From Chloroflexota bacterium (GTDB taxonomy: Bacteria > Chloroflexota > Limnocylindria > Limnocylindrales > CSP1-4): 11,392 bases of DNA. The stretch lies in assembly GCA_025935655.1 (NCBI GenBank), contig JAICUV010000099.1:1-11392 (forward strand), in the 5' to 3' direction. Shown here piece after piece: positions 1-5,016 of the stretch. The notes under the pieces were generated by a model, which saw only the letters and a program-made list of their open reading frames with translations, ran no database searches and had not been told where the DNA came from. The first letter of the stretch is position 1; every line of letters starts with the position of its first letter. A program made the translations under genes and the position numbers.

Positions 1-12
1 CGAGGGGGAGGC

Positions 13-100
13 TGGCGGAGAGGGCGGGATTTGAACCCGCGATGGGTTGCCCCATACCGCATTTCCAGTGCGGCGCCCTAGGCCACTAGGCGACCTCTCC
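13..100 (-). tRNA. tRNA-Ser(GGA)
   Basis: Class II tRNA read on the minus strand. The 7-bp acceptor stem pairs 94-100 with 17-23. The discriminator is G, and the 3' CCA is encoded in the gene (13-15). The anticodon stem pairs 69-73 with 57-61 around a 7-base loop holding anticodon GGA (64-66), which reads UCC and UCU. A long variable arm (TGGG/CCCA stem, about 43-55) and the GGTTCAAATCC T-arm complete the serine identity. A second serine tRNA lies 55 bp upstream on the same strand. Confidence 0.97.
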
Positions 101-107
101 GCCAGAA

Positions 108-113
108 ACGATA
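108..113 (-). promoter_or_regulatory. -10 hexamer for tRNA-Ser(GGA)
   Basis: On the minus strand the hexamer TATCGT fits the TAnnnT pattern and ends 8 bases before the mature tRNA 5' end. Transcription would therefore start about one base before the tRNA. The other tRNA in this window has a similar hexamer at exactly the same distance, which supports the call. No convincing -35 is seen; that region is occupied by the hairpin at 115-140. Confidence 0.4.
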
Positions 114-114
114 C

Positions 115-140
115 GGCCCGGCGCCAAATCGCGCCGGGCC
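115..140 (-). terminator. Perfect 10-bp GC hairpin between the two tRNAs
   Basis: Bases 115-124 and 131-140 are perfect reverse complements around a 6-base loop. On the minus strand the hairpin follows tRNA-Ser(CGA) by 15 bases. It is followed by a T-enriched stretch (GTATCGTTTCT) rather than a clean T-run. The most likely role is an intrinsic terminator for tRNA-Ser(CGA), which would separate the two tRNAs into single-gene units. An RNA-processing signal is the alternative. Confidence 0.55.
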
Positions 141-155
141 AAGTTGCCAGTGGAG

Positions 156-241
156 TGGCGGAGAGGGTGGGATTCGAACCCACGCTGCTTTCGCAGACCG
201 CTTTTCGAGAGCGGCACCATCAACCACTCGGACACCTCTCC
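156..241 (-). tRNA. tRNA-Ser(CGA)
   Basis: Class II tRNA read on the minus strand. The acceptor stem pairs 235-241 with 160-166. The discriminator is G at 159, and CCA is encoded at 156-158. The anticodon stem pairs 210-214 with 198-202, and anticodon CGA lies at 205-207, reading UCG. A CTGC/GCAG variable arm and the GGTTCGAATCC T-arm are present. Acceptor stem and discriminator are the same as in the neighbouring tRNA-Ser(GGA), as expected for a shared seryl-tRNA synthetase. Confidence 0.97.
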
Positions 242-248
242 GCGGGAG

Positions 249-257
249 AGGATAGCA
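249..257 (-). promoter_or_regulatory. Extended -10 promoter for tRNA-Ser(CGA)
   Basis: The minus strand reads TGC followed by TATCCT, an extended -10 element. The hexamer ends 8 bases before the mature tRNA 5' end, so transcription would begin about one base upstream of it. It lies inside the 24-bp gap (242-265) between the tRNA and the stop of the deaminase-like gene. No good -35 is visible, as is common for extended -10 promoters. Confidence 0.45.
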
Positions 258-265
258 AAGGGCGA

Positions 266-718
266 TCAGGCGCCGGTTGGGACCGCCTCCAGCGCGTCGA
301 CGAGCTCCTCCGCCTCCTCGCGCCGGATGCCCGACACGACCTGGAGCCGCCGTCCGAGCGCCGGGTGCTGGGCCAGCTGGACCACCGTGCCGGCCGCGCC
401 GTCGACCGGGTTGGGGACCGCGAACACGAGCGCCGCGACGTCCGACTCGAGAAGCGCCCCGACGCACATCGGGCACGGCTCGTGGGTGGTGAAGATCGTC
501 ACGTCCGTGAGGTGCGTGGTGCCGAGCTTGCGCGACGCCTCGCGCAGCGCCCCGATCACGGCGTGCGCCGTGGGGTCGTTCGCCTCCGCCACGCGGTTGG
601 AGCCGCGGGCGACCATCGCCTCGTTCATGACCGCGATCGCCCCGACCGCGGGCGCGCCCCGCTCCGCCGCCTGCCGCGCCTCCGCGAGGGCCTCGCCCAT
701 GAACAGCTCGTAGTTCAT
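266..718 (-). CDS. Nucleoside/tRNA deaminase-family protein with HAV in place of HAE
   Basis: 150-residue protein of the zinc-dependent cytidine/adenosine/guanine deaminase superfamily. The closest match by eye is the TadA/GuaD-type nucleoside deaminase branch, from the NDPTAH context, the EPCPMC motif and its length. The predicted zinc ligands are intact: His52, Cys82 and Cys85. The residue that should be the catalytic proton-shuttling glutamate (HAE) is Val54, codon GTG at 557-559, one base from GAG. This is the substitution I recall in the non-catalytic Tad3/ADAT3 subunit of the eukaryotic tRNA deaminase. Known: the glutamate is needed for hydrolytic deamination. Inferred: the protein is inactive alone, or has a binding or partner role. 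The ATG at 718 is chosen because the deaminase fold begins there; no Shine-Dalgarno site precedes it, but a TATGAT hexamer is placed for leaderless transcription. Frame extension upstream of 718 shows no family resemblance. Confidence 0.85.
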   Translation of the reverse strand: MNYELFMGEALAEARQAAERGAPAVGAIAVMNEAMVARGSNRVAEANDPTAHAVIGALREASRKLGTTHLTDVTIFTTHEPCPMCVGALLESDVAALVFAVPNPVDGAAGTVVQLAQHPALGRRLQVVSGIRREEAEELVDALEAVPTGA

Positions 719-724
719 GCGCGG

Positions 725-730
725 ATCATA
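725..730 (-). promoter_or_regulatory. -10 hexamer TATGAT giving a leaderless deaminase-like mRNA
   Basis: On the minus strand TATGAT (5 of 6 to the TATAAT consensus) is followed by CCGCGC and then the ATG at 718. If the last T is position -7, +1 falls on the A of the start codon. The gene has no Shine-Dalgarno site, so a leaderless transcript is the simplest reading. No clear -35 is seen. The rest of the 151-bp gap to the divergent phosphofructokinase (719-869) shows no other clear signal apart from that gene's ribosome binding site. Confidence 0.4.
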
Positions 731-869
731 ACGACCGGCGACGGCGGTAGGATTGCCCTGAGACCCGTGCCCCGTTCCCGGCACGCCTCGCGCTCGTCCC
801 GGCGCGTCGTCCTGCATACACCCTCGATCCAGCACCGGCCAGCGGCCGGCGACCACCAGCGGAGCCCCC

Positions 870-2060
870 ATGGCTGCACCTCGACGTATCGGAATCCTCA
901 CCGGCGGGGGCGACGTCCCCGGCCTCAACTCGGTCATCAAGAGCGTCGTCTACCGGGCGACGGACCTCGGCTACGAGGTCATCGGGATCCGCCGCGGCTG
1001 GGAGGGCCTGACCCACCAGCGACGCGGCAGCGATCTCGACCCGGAGTACGTGCGGATCCTCGACCGGATCAACACCCGGACCATCGATCGCACGGGCGGC
1101 ACCGTCCTCCACAGCTCGCGCACCAACCCGCGCAAGATGAAGACGGCTGCCCTGCCCCCGTGGCTGGACCCGAGGTCGATCGCCGACAAGCAGACCTCCG
1201 AGGGCGTCTACGACCTGACCGACCACGTCCTCGACACCATCGAGCACCTGGGGCTGACGAACCTGGTCACGATCGGCGGCGACGACACGCTCTCGTTCAG
1301 CTCCGTGCTCTACGAGCGCGGCCTGCCCCTCGTCGCGATCCCCAAGACGATGGACAACGACGTCAACGGGACCGAGTACTGCATCGGGTTCTCGTCCGCC
1401 ATCACGCGGGCCAAGGAGGTCCTCAACCGCCAGCGCACGACGCTCGGCTCGCACGAGCGCATCGGCGTGTTCCGGATCTTCGGCCGCGATGCCGGGTTCA
1501 CGGCCCTGTACACGGCGTACGTCACGTCCACGCGCTGCGTGATCCCCGAGTTCCCCTACGACATCGACGCCCTGGCGGAGATCCTCAAGGAGGACCACCG
1601 CAACAACCCCAGCCGGTATGCGATCGTCATCACCGCCGAGGGCGCCATCTGGCGCGGCGCGGAGATCGCCGAGGTCGGGGACGTGGACGCGTTCGGCCAC
1701 CGCCACAAGATGAATGTCGGCGAGGTCCTGGCCACGGAGCTCAAGGACAAGACCGGCATCGAGGCCGTCGCGTCCGACCTGACGTACGACCTCCGCTCGG
1801 GCGAGCCGGACATGCTCGACTCCATGGTGGCGACGACGTTCGCCAACGTGGCCATGGACCTCATCCGCGACGGCATCGGCGGGCGCATGGCGGCGATCCG
1901 CGATGGCAAGTACGGCCACGTGTCGCTCGCGGAGACGGGCAAGCCCCCGCGGCGTGTCCAGCTCGACGCCTACGACACGGACCGCTTCCGCCCCAAGTAC
2001 TCGGATCGCGAGGGCGACCCGCTGCTGCTCACCCCGTCGCTGGGGCCCGCGCCCGACTGA
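870..2060 (+). CDS. pfkA: 6-phosphofructokinase, probably pyrophosphate-dependent
   Basis: Phosphofructokinase-family enzyme of 396 residues. It phosphorylates fructose 6-phosphate to fructose 1,6-bisphosphate in cytoplasmic glycolysis. The phosphoryl-donor loop is GGGDVPGLN (12-20). GGDD occurs at 136-139 and PKTMDND at 158-164, holding the catalytic TxDxD core. FGRDAGF lies at 204-210, a glutamate in TAEG at 257, and RSGEPD at 309-314. In this family, Asp after GGD and Lys before TxDND are the classic markers of PPi rather than ATP use (ATP enzymes usually have GGDGS and GTIDND). The PPi donor is therefore inferred, which would make the step reversible. At 396 residues it is longer than the roughly 320-residue E. 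coli enzyme and closer to the longer actinobacterial/PPi-type proteins. The ATG at 870 follows GGAG (861-864) by 5 bases. It converges on the next gene with a 16-bp gap and no terminator. Confidence 0.93.
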   Translation: MAAPRRIGILTGGGDVPGLNSVIKSVVYRATDLGYEVIGIRRGWEGLTHQRRGSDLDPEYVRILDRINTRTIDRTGGTVLHSSRTNPRKMKTAALPPWLDPRSIADKQTSEGVYDLTDHVLDTIEHLGLTNLVTIGGDDTLSFSSVLYERGLPLVAIPKTMDNDVNGTEYCIGFSSAITRAKEVLNRQRTTLGSHERIGVFRIFGRDAGFTALYTAYVTSTRCVIPEFPYDIDALAEILKEDHRNNPSRYAIVITAEGAIWRGAEIAEVGDVDAFGHRHKMNVGEVLATELKDKTGIEAVASDLTYDLRSGEPDMLDSMVATTFANVAMDLIRDGIGGRMAAIRDGKYGHVSLAETGKPPRRVQLDAYDTDRFRPKYSDREGDPLLLTPSLGPAPD

Positions 2061-2076
2061 CGGGCGGCGCCCTGCC

Positions 2077-2958
2077 CTACCCGTCCAGGCCGGACAGCGC
2101 GCGGATCGCGCGCGCGAGGTTCGACATGTCCTCGTCGCCCTTGCCGCGGGCCACGAGCCCGGCCTCGAGCTGGGCCGCGAGCCCGGCGACCGGCAGCGTC
2201 GCACCGAGCGCACGCGCCATCTCGAGCGCGATCGCGAGATCCTTGAGGTGGAGCGACGTCCTGAAGCCCAGCGGGTACTCGTTGTCGATCATCCGCCCGC
2301 TGCGGTTCTCGAGGACCCAGCTCTTCGCCGCGCCGCCCCCGAGCGCGCCGGCGACGGCTGCTGGGTCCAGGCCGGCCTTGAGCGCGAGCACCACGCCCTC
2401 GGCGACGCCGAGGTAGGCGCCCGCGAGCACGACCTGGTTGATCGCCTTGACCGCCTGCCCGGAGCCGGCGGGGCCGAAGTGCGTGATCGTCCTCCCCATC
2501 GCCTCGAGGACCGGGCGGGCCCGCTCGACGTCCGCGGCCTCGCCGCCGACGAAGATCGTCAGCGTCGCGTGCACGGCGCCCTCGGAGCCGCCGGACACCG
2601 GCGCGTCCACGAACCCGACATTGCGCTCGCGGAGCGCCTGCGCGAAGCGGGCGGTGGCGGCGGGCGCGATCGTCGAGCAGTCGATGACGAGCCCACCGGC
2701 CGCGAGCCCGGCGGCCACCCCGTCCTCGCCGAGCAGGACCGCCTCCACGTCGGGCGTGTCGGACACGCAGATGACCACGACGTCCGAGGCGGCCGCGACG
2801 GCCGCGGGTGTCGCCGCCTCCACCGCGCCGAGCTCGAGCAGCGCTCCTGCGCGACCCGGCGTGCGGTTCCAGACCGTGAGCTCGAAGCCGGCCCGGCGGA
2901 GGTTGGCCGCCATCGCCGCCCCCATGGTCCCCAGTCCGATGAACCCGATGCGCTCCAC
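2077..2958 (-). CDS. NAD(P)-dependent oxidoreductase, 3-hydroxyisobutyrate dehydrogenase family
   Basis: Beta-hydroxyacid dehydrogenase of 293 residues, in the group of 3-hydroxyisobutyrate dehydrogenase, tartronate semialdehyde reductase and GLYR-type succinic semialdehyde reductase. An N-terminal Rossmann motif GFIGLGTMG occupies residues 5-13. The substrate-binding signature DAPVSGG is at 118-124. The catalytic lysine is K171 in GSGQAVKAIN, with N174 behind it. The helical C-terminal domain carries the expected KDL motif (HLKDLAIAL). Oxidation of a beta-hydroxyacid, or reduction of the matching semialdehyde, is therefore expected; the exact substrate cannot be told from sequence. The GTG start at 2958 is preferred over an ATG up to 16 codons upstream because AGGAGG (2965-2970) sits 6 bases before it and the Rossmann strand begins at once. 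The gene diverges from the membrane protein at 3012. Confidence 0.92.
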   Translation of the reverse strand: MERIGFIGLGTMGAAMAANLRRAGFELTVWNRTPGRAGALLELGAVEAATPAAVAAASDVVVICVSDTPDVEAVLLGEDGVAAGLAAGGLVIDCSTIAPAATARFAQALRERNVGFVDAPVSGGSEGAVHATLTIFVGGEAADVERARPVLEAMGRTITHFGPAGSGQAVKAINQVVLAGAYLGVAEGVVLALKAGLDPAAVAGALGGGAAKSWVLENRSGRMIDNEYPLGFRTSLHLKDLAIALEMARALGATLPVAGLAAQLEAGLVARGKGDEDMSNLARAIRALSGLDG

Positions 2959-2964
2959 GTCAGC

Positions 2965-2970
2965 CCTCCT
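2965..2970 (-). promoter_or_regulatory. Strong ribosome binding site fixing the GTG start at 2958
   Basis: The minus strand reads AGGAGG, then six bases, then GTG. This is the best Shine-Dalgarno match in the window and decides the start of the oxidoreductase gene against the longer frame. Confidence 0.75.
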
Positions 2971-2980
2971 GCACCCGCCG

Positions 2981-2986
2981 AGCGTA
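2981..2986 (-). promoter_or_regulatory. Putative -10 TACGCT for the oxidoreductase gene
   Basis: TACGCT fits TAnnnT and would start transcription near 2974, leaving a leader of about 16 bases that holds the ribosome binding site. The same hexamer recurs ahead of the pyruvyltransferase gene (8938-8943). The adjoining 10-bp palindrome CGCGGCCGCG (2988-2997) lies between this site and the divergent gene and could be an operator, although such palindromes arise easily at this GC content. Confidence 0.3.
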
Positions 2987-2997
2987 TCGCGGCCGCG

Positions 2998-3003
2998 TAC
3001 CAT
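2998..3003 (+). promoter_or_regulatory. Putative -10 TACCAT giving a near-leaderless mRNA
   Basis: TACCAT matches TATAAT at four of six positions. Counting its last T as -7 puts +1 at about 3010, two bases before the ATG at 3012. No Shine-Dalgarno site precedes that ATG, so a nearly leaderless transcript is plausible. Confidence 0.3.
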
Positions 3004-3011
3004 CACGGACC

Positions 3012-3698
3012 ATGGACTGGCTCGGTGTCGATCTCCGCCGCATGGGCACGACCCTGCTCGTGTTCGGCGTCATCGGGATGGTGGTGGCGGGGATCGTCGC
3101 GGCCGGCCTGATCGGCGGCGCGATCGCGGCACGCAACCTCGACGAGCGGCTGGCCGCCGAGCGGGTGCGCCTCGTCAAGACGCTCGACCTCGTGGACGAC
3201 GCGATGGCCCAGACGGCCACCACGATCGAGAACGCGGGCGCGACGCTCGACACCACGAGCGGGACGCTCGCGTCGGCATCCGGCGTGCTCGCCCAGGTCG
3301 CGGCGACCTCCGACGACCTCAGCGGCTCGCTCGACTTCTCCATCCTCGGCAGCCAGCCGCTGGCGGGCGCGGCCGCGAAGTTCGGCGACCTCGCGGCCCA
3401 GGTCCGCGGCTTCCAGGCCAAGGCGGAGGCGCTGTCCGACAACCTCTCGGTCAACGCCACCGACACCACCGCCCTCGCGACCGAGGTCGACGGGCTCCGG
3501 ACGGAGCTCGCGGCGCTGACCGAGCGGGTGGACACGTTCGAGGCGACGGGCGAGCTCGTGGGGCTGCTGGTGGGCGGGATCCTGCTCGTCGGGCTGCTGG
3601 TCGCATGGCTCGCCGTGGCGGGCGCCGGGTGCGCCTGGCTGGGACTCCGCCTGCGGCGGCTCGGGTCGCCGGTGGCGGCACCGCTCGCCGGTCCCTGA
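3012..3698 (+). CDS. Membrane protein with two TM segments around a coiled coil
   Basis: I do not recognise the family of this 228-residue protein. A short amphipathic N-terminus is followed by a strong transmembrane segment at about 13-39. Residues 43-178 are hydrophilic and helical-looking, rich in Ala, Thr, Leu, Asp and Glu, with heptad-like spacing that suggests a coiled coil. A second transmembrane segment runs from about 181 to 213, and the tail is short and basic (RLRRLG). The layout resembles small envelope-organising or methyl-accepting-like membrane proteins, but no HAMP or signalling motif is visible. The ATG at 3012 is the first in frame and directly precedes the hydrophobic segment. 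It diverges from the oxidoreductase gene by 53 bp and ends 55 bp before the convergent glycerophosphotransferase gene. That 55-bp gap holds only short GC repeats. Confidence 0.75.
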   Translation: MDWLGVDLRRMGTTLLVFGVIGMVVAGIVAAGLIGGAIAARNLDERLAAERVRLVKTLDLVDDAMAQTATTIENAGATLDTTSGTLASASGVLAQVAATSDDLSGSLDFSILGSQPLAGAAAKFGDLAAQVRGFQAKAEALSDNLSVNATDTTALATEVDGLRTELAALTERVDTFEATGELVGLLVGGILLVGLLVAWLAVAGAGCAWLGLRLRRLGSPVAAPLAGP

Positions 3699-3753
3699 CG
3701 CGGGGGCAGACGCCGGGACTGCGGGGTCTGGCGCACGCGCCGGGGACGGGAGG

Positions 3754-4947
3754 TCAGGCGCCGGGCGGCGCGAGGTCCGCTGCCGTCACCGGTCGGCCCT
3801 CGAGCGCGGGCACGAGCACGCGGTCCACGAACCGCGGCGTCGCGTGCCCGTCGGTCACGTCGAAGCTGGCGGCCGCGAAGGCCCGCACCCGCTCCAGGTC
3901 GTGGTCTCCGACGCGGATCGCCTCGGCGAGCGCCTCGGTGGTGTCGAAGATCGGGCCCGGGGCGTCGGCGCGGAAGTCGAAGTAGAAGCCGCGCTCGAGG
4001 TCGTACGCGTCCTCGTCCGGCGCGAGGAACAGGATCGGCCTGCCGAGCAGCGCGAACTCGTAGATCACGCTGGAGTAGTCGGACACGAGGACGTCCGAGA
4101 CCAGCATCAGCTCGTTGACGTCCGGCTCGGCCGAGGCGTCGATCGCGAACGTCTCCAGCCCCGGGGGGATGCGCAGGCCCCGGCGCACGAACGGATGGAG
4201 CTTGAGCAGGACGACCCACCCGTGGCCGAGCACGCGGCGCATCGCGTCCAGGTCCATGAGGTCGGCGTGCCGGGCGTGGCCGATCGACGTCCCGCGGAAC
4301 GTCGGCGCGTAGAGGACGACCTTGCGGCCCGCGATCGCGGGATAGCGCGCCCGGACGGCGGCCTCGGCCTCGGCACGGAGGGCCGGGTTCGCGAGCAGGT
4401 CCGTGCGCGGGATCCCGATCGCGGAGGTGAAGATGGCCGGCGAGGCGTTGAACGCCTCGGCATAGAACCGCGCGACCGACATCGAGGACACGAGCGCGAG
4501 GTCGTAGTTGGAGTGGATCGGGACCTTCTCGACGAGGTCCGCGTCCGCGCCGAAGCCCTTGTCGATGACGCTGTAGCCGAACTTCTTGAACGCCCCCGCC
4601 GCGTGCCACACCTGGACCCGCATCGTCCCGGCCCGAGGCCTGATCACGTACATCGGGAAGAAGTAGTCGTCCACCACGAACACGCGCGCGGTGGCGAGGT
4701 GGTACCCGGCGCGGAACGTGGACGAGAGGAGGTCCAGCGGCGAGCGGCGCCTGCCCGGCGTGAGGACCGTGAACGGGATCGGCGGATCGCGCCGTTCGAG
4801 CTCCGCACGCACCCAGGCGAGGTTGCCGGTCAGCCCGGCCGTGTGCGAGGTGGCGAGGACGACGGATCGGCGGACCGGCCGGAGCCGGCCGACGGCGAAC
4901 CCCAGCCTCGTGACGAGCGTGCGCAGCAGTCGGAGGGGCCGGCTCAT
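3754..4947 (-). CDS. CDP-glycerol/CDP-ribitol glycerophosphotransferase family protein (copy 1)
   Basis: This 397-residue protein belongs to the TagB/TagF/TarL family (Glyphos_transf). These enzymes transfer glycerol phosphate or ribitol phosphate from the CDP-polyol onto a teichoic-acid or capsule acceptor at the cytoplasmic face of the membrane. Motifs in order: QVWHAAG (112-118, with the conserved His115), YAPTFRG (213-219), LKLHP (248-252), SDYSS (289-293) and DGHAT (366-370). The basic, hydrophobic N-terminus (about 1-25) could bind the membrane. The ATG at 4947 is preferred to the in-frame ATG at 4980: its N-terminus aligns with the paralogue at 6456, with VVLAT reached after 28 versus 29 residues, and a -10-like TATGAT overlaps the upstream ATG. 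Neither start has a good Shine-Dalgarno site. Ribitol phosphate is an inferred substrate, from the adjacent CDP-ribitol-type synthase. Confidence 0.9.
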   Translation of the reverse strand: MSRPLRLLRTLVTRLGFAVGRLRPVRRSVVLATSHTAGLTGNLAWVRAELERRDPPIPFTVLTPGRRRSPLDLLSSTFRAGYHLATARVFVVDDYFFPMYVIRPRAGTMRVQVWHAAGAFKKFGYSVIDKGFGADADLVEKVPIHSNYDLALVSSMSVARFYAEAFNASPAIFTSAIGIPRTDLLANPALRAEAEAAVRARYPAIAGRKVVLYAPTFRGTSIGHARHADLMDLDAMRRVLGHGWVVLLKLHPFVRRGLRIPPGLETFAIDASAEPDVNELMLVSDVLVSDYSSVIYEFALLGRPILFLAPDEDAYDLERGFYFDFRADAPGPIFDTTEALAEAIRVGDHDLERVRAFAAASFDVTDGHATPRFVDRVLVPALEGRPVTAADLAPPGA

Positions 4948-4967
4948 CCGACGCGGGTGCGATCCAT
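4944..4967 (-). CDS. Possible 7-codon leader ORF coupled to the transferase start
   Basis: On the minus strand a seven-codon frame (MDRTRVG) starts at 4967. It ends with a TGA that overlaps the ATG at 4947 in an ATGA junction. The -10-like TATGAT would place the transcript start about two bases before its ATG. This could let ribosomes load on a near-leaderless mini-ORF and re-initiate on the transferase gene, which has no ribosome binding site of its own. It may equally be chance. Confidence 0.2.
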   Translation of the reverse strand: MDRTRVG

Positions 4968-4975
4968 CGCGTCCG

Positions 4976-4981
4976 ATCATA
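4976..4981 (-). promoter_or_regulatory. -10 hexamer TATGAT for the first glycerophosphotransferase
   Basis: TATGAT on the minus strand is identical to the hexamer before the deaminase-like gene. It predicts a start near 4969. This is downstream of the ATG at 4980 and so argues for translation from 4947. No -35 was found. Confidence 0.35.
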
Positions 4982-5016
4982 GCGGGCTACTCTGTGGCGG
5001 GATCCCACAGGCACCG

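Noticed and set aside
811..824. CATACA as a -10 for the phosphofructokinase gene
   Set aside because: The hexamer match is poor in every register and there is no -35, so no promoter is called in this gap for the plus strand.
47..2416. Long plus-strand open frame of 789 codons spanning both tRNAs and several genes
   Set aside because: It covers the tRNA-Ser(CGA) gene and lies antisense or out of frame to recognisable proteins. Its translation is Arg/Pro-rich without motifs, which is typical of spurious frames at this GC content.
3699..3753. Short inverted repeats (CAGAC/GTCTG and GGCG/CGCC) as a terminator between convergent genes
   Set aside because: Stems of only 4-5 bp without a T-run; expected by chance at this base composition.
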